Source: Lewinellaceae bacterium (GTDB lineage Bacteria > Bacteroidota > Bacteroidia > Chitinophagales > Saprospiraceae). From it: DNA of 64,000 nt. The stretch covers positions 43,450-107,449 of the forward strand of contig JADJSY010000021.1 in the NCBI GenBank assembly GCA_016711435.1, written 5' to 3'. The notes under the pieces were generated by a model. The model made no database searches and was not told where the DNA came from. It saw only the letters and a list, made by a program, of their open reading frames with translations. Made by a program: the position numbers and the translations under genes. Shown here in pieces: positions 13,471 to 22,990 of the stretch (position 1 is the first letter of the stretch; the number at the start of each line of letters is the position of its first letter).

Positions 13471-13989
13471 TCAAACAAACTGCACGTCCAACAACCTCTG
13501 CGCCACACGATGCAGTGCATCTTGTACCCGCAAGGCTTGTTCACGCGAAGGGTGTTTGACACCCGATAAATATTGTCGCAATAAGGTTGGGTTCATGCCC
13601 GCTTCTTTGGCGACTGCACTGACTTTCACAACATCAAAAGTTTCAGGGCGCAAAAGGTTGGAATACGGTAAAAACTCACCAGGCATTGGCAACCACCCCG
13701 TAGGTATTTTTTCGGCGGAAGGCATGGCTTCTGCTAATACTTCATTTTTGTCGGTCAAATGGACGCGAAACCAGGCACCTAATTCGGGTTTTGCAAAAAC
13801 GCTGTGCAAGTCAATTTTCCCCAATTTTAAATCCTGTAATCGCGCAGCCGACAAGGCGACTGAAATATATTGCGGCGTATCATCAATGGCAAGACACAAT
13901 TGAAGCCCGCCGATTTTATCTTTTGCCACGAACAGTTGTGGGTAATCGTGAAAAATCAATGTTTCCTGAACAGTGAGTAGGATATTCAT
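13471..13989 (-). CDS. Protein with C-terminal helix-turn-helix, second gene of a two-gene module
   Basis: 172 residues. The N-terminal two thirds (LFVAKDKIGG, YISVALSAARLQDLKLGKID, PELGAWF) resemble small Bacteroidota domains of unknown function. The C-terminal 45 residues (VSAVAKEAGMNPTLLRQYLS then SREQALRVQDALHRVAQ) form a typical HTH as in many small antitoxin-like regulators. Its ATG overlaps the stop of the upstream gene by 4 nt (13986-13989), so the two are translationally coupled. A toxin-antitoxin or self-regulating module is possible; only the arrangement and the HTH support it. Confidence 0.65.
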   Translation of the reverse strand: MNILLTVQETLIFHDYPQLFVAKDKIGGLQLCLAIDDTPQYISVALSAARLQDLKLGKIDLHSVFAKPELGAWFRVHLTDKNEVLAEAMPSAEKIPTGWLPMPGEFLPYSNLLRPETFDVVKVSAVAKEAGMNPTLLRQYLSGVKHPSREQALRVQDALHRVAQRLLDVQFV

Positions 13990-14352
13990 ATTTCTAAAAT
14001 TTTAATGCTTTCCAAGTCAAATGTTATACTTCGCCACCACGAAAAATGATGTATATCCTTGCTTGTTTGTTGGATTAGACCATCTTTTTCAATCAACTCT
14101 AATTGAAAGAGCACTTTTAATCGCATCGCTGGTAATAATCGTTTCAGTCGTTCAGCGGCATCTTGGTCATCAAAAATAGATAATGACAGTGCTACATTCG
14201 TCGACATGAAATGTTTTATGTGGAAACCGCCGCCGATGCGACCAAAAGTCGCTGTCATCGGGTGGAATACTGCCCAAACGGAAATAAGTCGCTTTGGGCG
14301 GATACGCTTCTTCGGGCGGACAGTCAGGCGGTAGTTCTTCATACCAATTCAT
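13986..14352 (-). CDS. Small conserved protein of unknown function, first gene of the module (one frameshift)
   Basis: Starts MNWYEELPPDCPPEEAYPP at 14352 and runs to HKTFHVDEC, then shifts. The continuation, ALSLSIFDDQDAAERL to SWWRSITFDLESIKILEI, is one frame over. Removing one base near 14191 joins the halves into about 122 residues. I recognise this as a recurrent Bacteroidota protein type (an N-terminal PPxxA...YxRL region, then a central VDEC) but know no function for it. It is followed with a 4-nt overlap by the HTH gene. Confidence 0.6.
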
Positions 14353-14355
14353 TGC

Positions 14356-14387
14356 GCAAAGGTATTATTTTTGCTACTTTTTTGCAA
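14356..14387 (-). promoter_or_regulatory. Bacteroidota-type promoter, probably giving a leaderless mRNA
   Basis: On the minus strand: TTG (14387-14385), a 20-nt spacer, then TACCTTTGC (14364-14356), matching the TTTG-N19/20-TAnnTTTG consensus of the Bacteroidota primary sigma factor. The ATG of the downstream gene begins at 14352, only 3 nt after the -7 element, so transcription should start at or next to the start codon. Confidence 0.7.
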
Positions 14388-14620
14388 TAAAAAATACTTT
14401 TTCTTTATTAGGACTTCCTTCCTTGCACAATGCGCCTAAGGGCCGCAGCAGGTTATTCCGACAACTAAAACAGCCGGTACTTGCGCCGCCCGGCGCAAGC
14501 GGGAAAAAAATTCCTGCCAAAATCTTTGTCACAGCAGAAGTGCGTCTTACTTTTAGCAACACCTGAAATGATGCGAATTTGGTGTGCAGGCGCTGATATG
14601 CAGTTCTGAAAAAGACTACT
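14388..14620. other. Intergenic stretch with one perfect hairpin
   Basis: No gene seen. CTTGCGCCG and CGGCGCAAG (14480-14499) form a 9-bp stem with a 2-nt loop, followed by GCGGG and seven A. It separates two divergent transcription units, so it is unlikely to be a terminator of either. Confidence 0.5.
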
Positions 14621-17163
14621 ATGAAAAAATTTCTTTCCTTTTTCCTCCTGTTTTGCGCAGGATTACACACAAAACATTTTTGCTCAGGCGGCAAAGCCGG
14701 TATTAATGGACGCTCCTTGCAACGCTGCGTACACTTACCCCTACAACTGGTCCTTTTCTGACGAACTGAACAAAGTCGTTTCGTTTCCGATTTCTGATCC
14801 AACCAGTATTTTTATTTGGGATTTTAATAGCCAACGGGTGCGGAAAATCATTGCAGTATCCGGGACCGAGAGTTATATTCCATTGGTCGTTTGGAAAAAA
14901 TGGGGAGCATTTTTTTACATCAAAGGTCATCATATTGTGGAATATGATTTTGAAAGTGGCGCGCCCGTTGCGCAATATGAAGCCCGTTTCCAATAGATTT
15001 TGCCACGAAAATACCCCAAAAAGAACAATTGTTGATTGGAGCAGTATACGGAAATTGCGAGTTGCTGGATATTCAAACGCTGCGACCGGTTAAAAATATT
15101 TCTTCGTATCAGGAAAAGAGCCAAAACAATTTTGTGGTGTCATCCAACGGAAAATATTTCGCGCAGCCATTCGCAGATAATATGCTGCACATTATTGATC
15201 TCGGTGCGGGAACGACCTGTTTGACGACCCCCAATGTCTCTTTTATTGCGCCTTTTGCATTTACAAAAGACAATCAGCAAATTGTAGTCAGTACCACAAG
15301 TTCACTTCAATTTTATGATTTGAAAAGCGGGGAAATAAAGCGGGAACTCAAAGCGCCTCAACAGGATCAATATCGATATCTACAGTTTTCTGCCGACGGC
15401 CGTTTTCTGGTTGTCACGGGTAAATCAAGTTATATCTGTGATTTACAGCGGGACAAAGTGGTTTTTAGCGGAAAAGGTCAAAAAAAAGCCTTTTTCTTTC
15501 AGAATGACGAGCTCCTGTGTTTGGCCGGCGATAACAACTACGACTTGAATATCTATGACTTCAAAGCCATCGCAGCCGCCGCAGATGCGCGATTTGGACC
15601 GGTACAGGCGCCGGAAAAAAAGCAGGAATCACAGAATGCCCGGCCCACACAGCCAAGAGCCATCCATGGTGAAGGAGGCTATACCTGGCATATCGCCCGG
15701 TAATTACCTGATACAATCTGATTTTCAACCTTTGGAAGTGATCACTGCCAGTCAGCAGGAACTTGCATTTGGGCCATATTCGGATGGTATTCGCACGAAT
15801 GATACCTGTTTGGCATTCCGGTACAGCATCTGGGACAGAAGGGCCAAAAAAATGACGCACCGTTTTGCTACAGCATTAGAAACTATATCTGTTAACGCTT
15901 TTAGTCCGCTCACCAATGATCTGATTCTTCTCAACGAAAGTCCACACCAGGACGGCTATAACCAATATCTCCCATATCACCTCAATTTGCTTTCAGACCT
16001 GCCCGCCAAACCCCTTTTTTCGGAACCCAGGATAGTAATAGGTACGTTTTTCAAGGGAGAAGAGGCACTTGTTGCACATGTATACGCTTACAAGTCCCGC
16101 ACTAACTTACGCTTGTTGGACCTCAACAAGCAAAAGGACATACAGGACCTGGAACTGTTTAAATATAAGGAAAAACAGGGCAACGGGATATCATCTGTGC
16201 ATTTTATCAACAATGGTAAAAAACTACTGCTCAATTATCATCAGATGGACAGTGTCGAATTCCAGCATACAGTATTCAGTACGTTTGATATCAAGACTGG
16301 AAAAATGGAGCGTATCAATAAAAAGACTGATTTTAAAGACACCAATGGAGGAATACAAACTGCGATAAGCGAACGGGATCGCTATTTTGCAGAACCCAAC
16401 CTGGACAAACAGGTGGTCGTATTTAATATAAATTCAAAAGAACTCGAGTTTGTCATACCACAAGATGAGCCTTATCTATATAGCTTACAATTTTTCTTTT
16501 GATGAAACGATGTTGTTTATTGAAGGAGAATCGAAAATCAAGTTGTATTCCGTTCAGGATAAAAAACTGATGAACCAATTCCGTGGAAAAAAACCTGCCT
16601 GGCGCCCCGGGAAACGGGAATTAGTCTGGCTGGATCAGCAACTGAATGCCTTGCTATTTAGTAATCTGGAACAAACAGATACGCTCCAACTTGCCGCACC
16701 ACATCTTTGGCATTATTATTATCTCGATGGAACATATCTACTTGTTGCCCTCACCGACGGCACCTTGTTGAAGATCAGTGCAGACAGCCACCAGATAACG
16801 CACACCCAACAATATTCTACTTTTCAAAAAGGCGTTTATTTGCCTCAAATAAACATGGGCAAAGGCTATTTTTTTGTCAGGAACCGTAGGAATTCCGGTT
16901 TAGAATTCTATTCATTGGATAACCTGGAGCGCCTTTGCGCTTACCACACCTTAACGGATGAGGACTGGGTGGTGGTGGCGGAAAGCGGCCATTTTGACGG
17001 AAGCGCAAACGCCCTGAAAAGAATGTATTTTTCTGATGGAAAAAGCACCAAAACGCTGGATCAATTTCCTGCTTTTTATCGCCGGAAAGGATTGCTTTCC
17101 TATTTGTTAAGCGGTAAAAGACTCGAACAAATGGACCTTGCGAAAGCATTTAGCGGGAATTGA
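14621..17163 (+). CDS. Secreted beta-propeller (WD40-like) protein, four frameshifts
   Basis: One protein of about 845 residues spread over several frames: a signal peptide (MKKFLSFFLLFCAG, 14621), then segments joined at about 14670, 14980, 15690 and 16490. The last junction lies in a run of five T. Repeating blade-like strands (NNFVVSSNGKYFAQPFADN, LQFSADGRFLVVTGKSS, SLQFSFDETMLFIEGESKI) indicate a propeller. The C-terminus has DWVVVAESGHFDGSANALKR then FYRRKGLLSYLLSGK, a module usually found in WD40-caspase (peptidase C14) proteins, but no caspase domain is present. Mixed insertions and deletions leave open either consensus error or a decaying gene. Confidence 0.6.
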
Positions 17164-17189
17164 TATATGCGCCGGGCCCAAACGCACTA

Positions 17190-17633
17190 CTAAAATTCTT
17201 CTCCTTTTGCCGACGTCAACACAACCTTCAACTTGTATTGTTCATAGTTCCCATAATCGGTACAATTTACCGGCGCAGGTTCTTCAATACTGATCGTCAC
17301 ATGGCCAACCACAGTAGAACTGGGCGCGTTTGTAGGGTTGCCAGGCGGCTGTAGGGAAATCGTGGTATCCTGACCGGCGTTTTTGATCTGGAGCGTATAG
17401 TCTACGGAACCTGCCCATACGCAATCCACATCGCAGGGGCAGCGGTATTCATTGGCGTCTGTAAAACAAACGGTCGTGTTAAAGGCGCTGAAATCATAAC
17501 ATTCCTGCCACGACAAAACGGCCCCGGCTGATACAGGTGCACTGAGGGCTGTTGGAGGAGTGGGGTCTTTTTGGCACGCAGACAGGGTAAAAAGGACCGC
17601 TGAAAACAGGAAGAAAGAAGGGAAGTTTTTCAT
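17190..17633 (-). CDS. Cysteine-rich lipoprotein, copy 1 of 3
   Basis: Starts MKNFPSFFLFSAVLFTLSAC with a lipobox (LSAC) near residue 19, so it is an outer-envelope lipoprotein of about 147 residues. The mature part has SWQECYDF, then EYRCPCDVDCVWAGSVDYTL and a closing CTDYGNYEQYKLKV. The three copies share six or more cysteines, implying disulfides in the periplasm or on the surface. The RCP-D-CVWxG core resembles a widespread Bacteroidota lipoprotein motif of unknown function. It is convergent with the propeller gene. Confidence 0.7.
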   Translation of the reverse strand: MKNFPSFFLFSAVLFTLSACQKDPTPPTALSAPVSAGAVLSWQECYDFSAFNTTVCFTDANEYRCPCDVDCVWAGSVDYTLQIKNAGQDTTISLQPPGNPTNAPSSTVVGHVTISIEEPAPVNCTDYGNYEQYKLKVVLTSAKGEEF

Positions 17634-17687
17634 ATCGTTGTGGTTATAGCAACCTTTTGCCAGGCGTTGAGTACTCATACCCGCATC

Positions 17688-18056
17688 TCACTGCGCCTGC
17701 GCTTCCTTCGTGTTGTTCGACATATTCACGTCGGGGTTTACTACGCCCGCATTTTTCGACTCCACGACCAGTTTGAAAGCAGGCGGCTTTTGTTTGCCTT
17801 TGATGTAAGTCGTGTAGTAATTCATGGACGTTTCTACACCGGGCGCCAGCACATTGACCGACTTGGAATCCACTTCCACCCAGGCGTTGTTCTTTTTGAT
17901 ATACAGCTTTACCTTAAGCGGCGTGCCACCGGGCATATACGGCAGCGTGCCGATATTTTTAGCGGTAGCCTTCAGGGCAACGCCCATCTGAACATCGCCG
18001 TTGGGCAGTACAAGTGCGTCGGCAAACAGGTGTAAGCACCTGAAAAAATGTACCCA
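17688..18056 (-). pseudogene. Truncated CARDB-like fragment in frame after lipoprotein 2
   Basis: An open stretch of 122 codons follows the TAG stop of the next lipoprotein in the same frame. Its coding-like part (ADALVLPNGDVQMGVALKA, KNIGTLPYMPGGTPLKVKLY, VNVLAPGVETSMNYY, NPDVNMSNNTKEAQAQ) looks like a CARDB-type beta-sandwich. There is no convincing start or signal peptide. It is probably a remnant left by rearrangement around the lipoprotein array, or the tail of a fusion interrupted by the TAG. Confidence 0.45.
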
Positions 18057-18479
18057 CTACTCTTCCGTCAAAATCACTTTCGCCTTATAATTTTCATAAT
18101 TACCGTAATCCGCACAGGTAATACCTGATGCGTCTTCGGCATTGATGATTACGTTCCCTAAAGTGATGGAACGCAGCAAATCCAGCCGGTTGGTGCTGGC
18201 AGTGAGCGTAAATGTGGAATCCAGATCAGGCCCTGTGGCTCGAAATGTGAAATCGACTGAACCCTCCCAGACGCACTCCACATCGCAGGGGCAGCGGTAT
18301 TCACTGGCATTGAGAAAGCAGATGGTCAAGTCATAATTGGAAAATACGACGCATTCCTGCCATGGAATATTGGCTTCATTGCCGGTTTCGGTGTTCAAAA
18401 TTTCACTTTTTTCGTGCTGGCAAAAACTCAGAAAAAGTGCGCATACCGCAAATAGTGCGGTTGGAATGTTTTGTTTCAT
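18057..18479 (-). CDS. Cysteine-rich lipoprotein, copy 2 of 3
   Basis: 140 residues. The signal peptide MKQNIPTALFAVCALFLSFC ends in a lipobox-like LSFC. The mature domain repeats the family pattern: PWQECVVFSNYDLTICF, EYRCPCDVECVWEGSVDFTF, CADYGNYENYKAKV. It lies between a truncated fragment and copy 3 in the same orientation, so the array probably arose by tandem duplication. Function unknown. Confidence 0.7.
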   Translation of the reverse strand: MKQNIPTALFAVCALFLSFCQHEKSEILNTETGNEANIPWQECVVFSNYDLTICFLNASEYRCPCDVECVWEGSVDFTFRATGPDLDSTFTLTASTNRLDLLRSITLGNVIINAEDASGITCADYGNYENYKAKVILTEE

Positions 18480-18520
18480 AGCTATTAAATTGTTGTTTAG
18501 GAATAAACACTTTGATCGTT

Positions 18521-18925
18521 TCAGGGGATCAACTCAACTTTCACCGTGTATTTTTCATAATCCTTGTAGTGATCGCAATAAATGCTTGAATCATCCGAAG
18601 CAACGATGGACACACCTCCGACGATCACAGCATGCGGTTTGACCAGCGTATTGGTAGAAACGATCACAGTGGTATCGATACCCGGGCCCTGCACCTGAAA
18701 AGTAAAATCTATGGCGCCTTCCGAGATACAATCCATCGTGCAGGGGCAGCGGTACTCATCTGCGCCGATGAAACAGATCGTCAGGTCATGATCGGTAAAA
18801 TCAATACATTGTTGCCAGGATAAGGTGGCGGTGTTGCCTTTTTGTGTGTCGTTTTTTTCTTTTTTACAAGAAACGAAAAGGGAAATAGCAAGAAAAAACA
18901 AGGCAATCGGATAACGGTTTTTCAT
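18521..18925 (-). CDS. Cysteine-rich lipoprotein, copy 3 of 3
   Basis: Starts MKNRYPIALFFLAISLFVSC at 18925 (lipobox FVSC), which fits a lipoprotein better than the longer open frame upstream. The mature part carries SWQQCIDFTDHDLTICF, EYRCPCTMDCISEGAIDFTF and CDHYKDYEKYTVKVEL. It is the most diverged copy: the CVWxG core is changed to CISEG. About 134 residues. Confidence 0.7.
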   Translation of the reverse strand: MKNRYPIALFFLAISLFVSCKKEKNDTQKGNTATLSWQQCIDFTDHDLTICFIGADEYRCPCTMDCISEGAIDFTFQVQGPGIDTTVIVSTNTLVKPHAVIVGGVSIVASDDSSIYCDHYKDYEKYTVKVELIP

Positions 18926-18988
18926 CTTTTTCAAGTTATTATTTGAACAGAAGACAGCACCCCGACACGGAAATGGTTGGTTTAAAAA

Positions 18989-19033
18989 GTAACTGGTTAG
19001 CACAGCGGCAGCGCCGCTGTAGTAACCAGTTAC
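18989..19033 (-). terminator. Rho-independent terminator downstream of the GH10 xylanase
   Basis: GTAACTGGTT (18989-18998) pairs with AACCAGTTAC (19024-19033), and an inner 8-bp stem ACAGCGGC/GCCGCTGT lies within. On the minus strand it is followed by five T. It lies about 120 nt beyond the stop of the xylanase gene. Confidence 0.75.
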
Positions 19034-19155
19034 CAAAAAGAATATAAGACCGTTTGGTTGAAGCCGACAAATCAACCTTGACACGCTCCAAACACAACAT
19101 ACAACCCTAAATACGATTTACCACAACACGTACCGACTGCTGCCGCCCACCATTT

Positions 19156-21246
19156 TCAATAGATAAAAAAATAGGCGCCCGAAGGCCAGGAATTTGTGTG
19201 GAAAGTATGGCTGGAGGCTGTATGATCCAGCACCTGTTCAGCGACCAAACGCCCCAGCGCATCGGTAGCGCGCAAGGTAGTGGGCCCGCTAAAACCGGTA
19301 TTATCCCAGTTCAGCACAACGGCGTCACGGACAAGTGTCGGCGTTGCGGCAAACTTCAAAACCTGTTGTGTTTCATCGGTTTTTACCAGACACAATGCAT
19401 TGAAATTCAATATGGTATCGCTAACAAGATCAATATACCTCGTTTGCGACAATCCGTCTCCGCAGTCTACTGTCACTTTGTATTTACCTTTAAATCCACG
19501 GACGGAAGCATTGCCGGAAAGGTTGGTTTGCAGGGTTTCATTGGTCCACCACTGGTTAAAAACCTGGTCGATAAATGCTTCTCCGCTGGGTTTCAGGGAC
19601 CAGTCCTGGCGAAAGATCGGCGCGTTGCCGGTCCAGTGGGCGCCGTCCCAGAATCCCCACATCAGAAAACCTTTCATACTGGGATGTGCGAAAGTGACGG
19701 TCAGGAAATCGCGCATGTAATCGGCTTGCGTCTGGGCGGGCACCAGTTTATCGATGTCATATTCGGTTACCTTGGCTTCCAGTCCGTAGGCGTTCCAGAA
19801 TTCGTCATAAATTTCTTTGATCCTCGGAATGCCGGTTGGCGACGCGGAGAAATGCCCCTGAAAACCGATGCCTTCGAGGGGAGCGTCGGCAGCGATAAGT
19901 TCGTCGATGCGGCTGCGCCAGGTAGCGATGCCGTTGGTGGGCGAATCGCCCTGTTCGATGGCAACATAATCATTGAGGTACAGTACCGAATTGGGCGCGA
20001 GTGAATCGGCCTGTTTGAAAATTTCGGCGTACAATTCCCGGCCTGTTGTATAGCCGGGTGTACCGGCAAATCGGTTGGCGTAATCGTTGTTGGTTGTTAT
20101 TTCATTTAAAACATCCCAGTCGATCATTTCAGTACCTACGCCGGGGTAACTCAGAATCGCCTGCAGGTGCGCCCGAATACGGCTTTTGATATAAGCAGGC
20201 GTGGCATTTGCATTGATGTCGTTGGGCGAATATGCCCAGCCCGGCCAGGCCAGGTTATGCCCGCGGATGCTGATGCCGCGGTCGTGCAGCCATTGCACAT
20301 CACTGGCAATTTCGGCTTGTGAACTATACCAGTGCTGTTCCCAACCCGGCCATTTCAGGTCGTTTTCAAACACCAATTCATTGAATCCGTGTCCATTGCC
20401 GTCGAGATCCAGGAGTTTCCCTTCATATGTGGCATCATAAGCCGAGCCGCCGTTGAATTTATTGCTGATGACCGCTGTGCCAAATTTAAACGCATGTTGC
20501 TGCATTTCCACCTGCACCTGTGCATCGGACATCGGTTGACCGCTGGTATTGGACACCTGCACGGTAAGATTGGCTTTGCGCAATTGGTCGATGCTTGTGG
20601 CAGCATCTGCGCGCCAGGCAGCGTCGGGTTCCTGGCCGGGGTACGTATCGTTGTTCAGCAATACGGGTAACTGGGTGTAAAACACCGTGTTTTTGTAATT
20701 CAAACAGGCCGCACCGCCGATTTCGATGGTCTGGTTGCCGAATGCCAGGTGCAGTCCGATGTTGAGCGCACCGGCCGCATATGCCGACTGCGACTGAAAT
20801 GGTGCTGCGTACATTTTCCATTCACTGCCAACAGTGACCGTTGAAAGCACTTCCTTGCTGTAGGTGACGTTGTTTTCTGCAAAAATATTGACTTTCGCAT
20901 TCGCGGTCGGGCTACGCAACCAAATGATTACCAGGCACTTGTCGCCGGCAGATACCGCAGAAGCGTTCTGGTACAAATGTCCTGCATCCCAGGCATTGGC
21001 CTGCAAGGTCACCACGCGTTGGCGGGCCTGGCTAAAGGGCTGGCCGGATACGGTAATATTAGTTGTACTGCCCCCGTAGTTGATGGAGGAGGCCAGCGTA
21101 GCCGTTTCGGTGTTGGGCAGCACCCATTGCACCGGCGCAGGCAGCGAGAAGGTGGTCTGGAGCAGGGTGCTGAGTGCCGTGTGGTAGGCATCCTGGGCGG
21201 AGAGGTGGGTGGTAAAAAGGAGGAGGAGTAGGAGGTTATTTTTCAT
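19156..21246 (-). CDS. Secreted GH10 endo-1,4-beta-xylanase with CBM-like domain and T9SS-type tail
   Basis: 696 residues, intact. A signal peptide (MKNNLLLLLLFTTHLSAQ) is followed by a beta-sandwich of the CBM4/9 kind (about 30-195) and a GH10 barrel (about 215-565). The acid/base Glu382 lies in WDVLNE and the nucleophile Glu495 in KVTEYD; RGHNLAWP and GFLMWGFWDG are further GH10 marks. The C-terminal 70 residues (LKFAATPTLVRDAVVLNW to WPSGAYFFIY) look like a type IX secretion sorting domain. It should cleave xylan outside the cell. No transporter or other glycoside hydrolase gene adjoins it, so it is not part of a visible PUL. Confidence 0.95.
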   Translation of the reverse strand: MKNNLLLLLLFTTHLSAQDAYHTALSTLLQTTFSLPAPVQWVLPNTETATLASSINYGGSTTNITVSGQPFSQARQRVVTLQANAWDAGHLYQNASAVSAGDKCLVIIWLRSPTANAKVNIFAENNVTYSKEVLSTVTVGSEWKMYAAPFQSQSAYAAGALNIGLHLAFGNQTIEIGGAACLNYKNTVFYTQLPVLLNNDTYPGQEPDAAWRADAATSIDQLRKANLTVQVSNTSGQPMSDAQVQVEMQQHAFKFGTAVISNKFNGGSAYDATYEGKLLDLDGNGHGFNELVFENDLKWPGWEQHWYSSQAEIASDVQWLHDRGISIRGHNLAWPGWAYSPNDINANATPAYIKSRIRAHLQAILSYPGVGTEMIDWDVLNEITTNNDYANRFAGTPGYTTGRELYAEIFKQADSLAPNSVLYLNDYVAIEQGDSPTNGIATWRSRIDELIAADAPLEGIGFQGHFSASPTGIPRIKEIYDEFWNAYGLEAKVTEYDIDKLVPAQTQADYMRDFLTVTFAHPSMKGFLMWGFWDGAHWTGNAPIFRQDWSLKPSGEAFIDQVFNQWWTNETLQTNLSGNASVRGFKGKYKVTVDCGDGLSQTRYIDLVSDTILNFNALCLVKTDETQQVLKFAATPTLVRDAVVLNWDNTGFSGPTTLRATDALGRLVAEQVLDHTASSHTFHTNSWPSGAYFFIY

Positions 21247-21253
21247 AATGTGA

Positions 21254-21357
21254 TAGTATTTTAGTGTTTGGTGTTTTAGTGTTCATCGCCTAAGATTTGG
21301 TGCATAGCCAAGCAGTAGCACTCTAAAACACTAAAAAACGAAAACACTAAAACACCT
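21254..21357. repeat. Inverted repeat of AGTGTTT/AAACACT units
   Basis: The left arm is TTTTAGTGTTTGGTGTTTTAGTG. The right arm is CACT...AAAACACTAAAAAACG...AACACTAAAACACC. It fills the gap between the xylanase start and the tdk stop. The spacer (21281-21322) is unrelated to the arms. Confidence 0.75.
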
Positions 21358-21366
21358 TTATATATC

Positions 21367-21951
21367 TCACTTTAAACGCAAAATATTCCCCTGATGATAG
21401 CAGGACCTGCAACGCGGCTCATATTGTTCCTTTTCGCCCAGCAAAACAATCGAATCCCCTTCGGCCAGGCGGTAGGAATGCGTGGCGAGGTTGCCGCAGT
21501 GCACACAAATAGCATGGACTTTGGTGACGTATTCGGCCGTTGCGAGCAAGGCAGGCATGGGTCCGAAGGGCAGTCCGCGGTAGTCCATATCGAGACCGGC
21601 AGCGATAACGCGCACCCCGCGCAAGGCCAATTCCTGGCACACCGCCGGCAAATCGTCGTCAAAAAACTGCGCCTCATCAATACCCACCACGGCAGTATCC
21701 GCACTGATTTTAAGCAGTTTGGAAGAGTGGTCGACAGGCGTGGCTAATACGGATGTGGTATCGTGCGAGACGATAGCAATCTCGTCGTAACGCGTATCGA
21801 TACGGGGTTTAAAAACTTCCACACGCATTTCAGCAATTTTCGCCCGCTTGAGGCGTCGAATGAGTTCTTCCGTTTTTCCGGAGAACATACAACCGCAAAC
21901 AACTTCTATCCAGCCGCTGCGCTGGCCTTTAAAATGTGGCTCGAGAAACAT
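21367..21951 (-). CDS. tdk: Thymidine kinase
   Basis: 194 residues of the type II (bacterial, zinc-containing) family. It shows a Walker A (GCMFSGKTEEL), the DEAQFF motif, the lasso-region GLDMDYRGLPFGP, and two zinc ligand pairs (CVHCGN and CRSCYHQ). It phosphorylates deoxythymidine with ATP in the pyrimidine salvage pathway. Length and order are normal, and there is no frameshift. Confidence 0.96.
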   Translation of the reverse strand: MFLEPHFKGQRSGWIEVVCGCMFSGKTEELIRRLKRAKIAEMRVEVFKPRIDTRYDEIAIVSHDTTSVLATPVDHSSKLLKISADTAVVGIDEAQFFDDDLPAVCQELALRGVRVIAAGLDMDYRGLPFGPMPALLATAEYVTKVHAICVHCGNLATHSYRLAEGDSIVLLGEKEQYEPRCRSCYHQGNILRLK

Positions 21952-22120
21952 CGTTATCCTTCGTTTGAGCTGATTTGCCCGCTGTCTGATTTTAAATTTT
22001 TATTTTAAATCGTTGATAACCAAATATTTAAAATAAAACTTGAAATAAGATCAGGGATTTATTGCAGTAATTTTTGAAATTCGCCGGTGAAAATAGGCAG
22101 AACTACCCTCCCTTCAGCAA

Positions 22121-22834
22121 ATGGATTTACATAAAACGAAAATTTACCTGGACAAACTCAACAGAGAGTACGCCCGGATGAGCAAGGATCCAGACACCAT
22201 CGTCCGGATCGATGTGGATATTATGGCTTCTTATGTGCGCGAGCTGTACGATGCGATTCTTTCCGAAACTGCGACTGTTGCTCCAAAAAGCGATGTAATA
22301 GCGCACCGGAAACCCATTGTCTCCAAGCCGGCCGTAGCGGAAGAACCACCCGTTCCTATACCTGCCGAACCGGTAGCGCCTCCGCCGCCGCCGCCGCCGG
22401 TATACGAGCAGGCCGCGCCGCCCCCCCGCCGCCACCTGTTGTCGAGGAAAAACCGGCTCCCGCCGCACCGCCTGTCGAAATCGCCCCACAACCTCAACCA
22501 GTGGTAGCCTCCCAAAGTACCGACCAGGTGCCTTCGGGTGTGGAAGTCCTTTTTGAAGAAAAACAGGCAAAGGAACTCTCTGACAAACTTTCAGAACTGC
22601 CGATTGCCGACCTGAAAAAAGCCATTGCGCTGAACGACCGCCTGCTCTGCTGACCCGCGGAACTTTGCCGGCGACGGCCAGGCATCGGGGGCCACGGTCA
22701 ATGGATACAGCCAGTTTTCTGACGCCAAAAATTACCTGATCGACAGTTGCGTGATTCGCTACGGCTGGCTGGATAAAAAACGGGTGGAAGAAGCGAAGAC
22801 GTTTATTCGGTTGATCCGACGGAGATATAAGTGA
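22121..22834 (+). CDS. Conserved Bacteroidota protein with proline-rich linker (frameshifts)
   Basis: Starts MDLHKTKIYLDKLNREYARM (22121). A Pro-rich linker follows (APPPPPPPVYEQ), in which a run of seven C near 22418 shifts the frame. The C-terminal domain (VEVLFEEKQAKELSDKLSEL, LKKAIALNDRLL, then SDAKNYLIDSCVIRYGWLDK, EEAKTFIRLIRRRYK) is typical of a small protein found across Bacteroidota. A second break lies near 22650. About 237 residues when joined. No function known to me; a cytoplasmic helical C-terminal domain is likely. Confidence 0.7.
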
Positions 22835-22835
22835 G

Positions 22836-22957
22836 TGTGTTTTTAGTGTTTTAGTGTTTTGGTGTTTTAGTGTTTTGGGCTGACAACTCCTGAGATACGA
22901 ACTAATCCCAAGCGCTATCGCTCCAAAACACTAAAACACCAAAACACTAAAACACCA
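22836..22957. repeat. Inverted repeat of AGTGTTTT units upstream of eno
   Basis: GTGTTTTTAGTGTTTTAGTG and further units directly follow the preceding stop. The complementary AACACTAAAACACCAAAACA arm (22924-22957) leads toward the enolase start. The spacer of about 45 nt differs from those of the other dyads. Confidence 0.8.
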
Positions 22958-22990
22958 TTTTTACATTTCAAATAACTTAACATACAGAAC

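Noticed and set aside
14170..14352. Short open frame considered as a separate 60-residue protein
   Set aside because: Its sequence continues naturally in the neighbouring frame, so it is the 5' half of the frameshifted gene 13986-14352.
14480..14499. Hairpin considered as a terminator
   Set aside because: It lies between divergent genes, so no transcript is expected to end there.
17160..17354. Short plus-strand open frame over lipoprotein copy 1
   Set aside because: No protein-like features; it is antisense to a clear lipoprotein gene.
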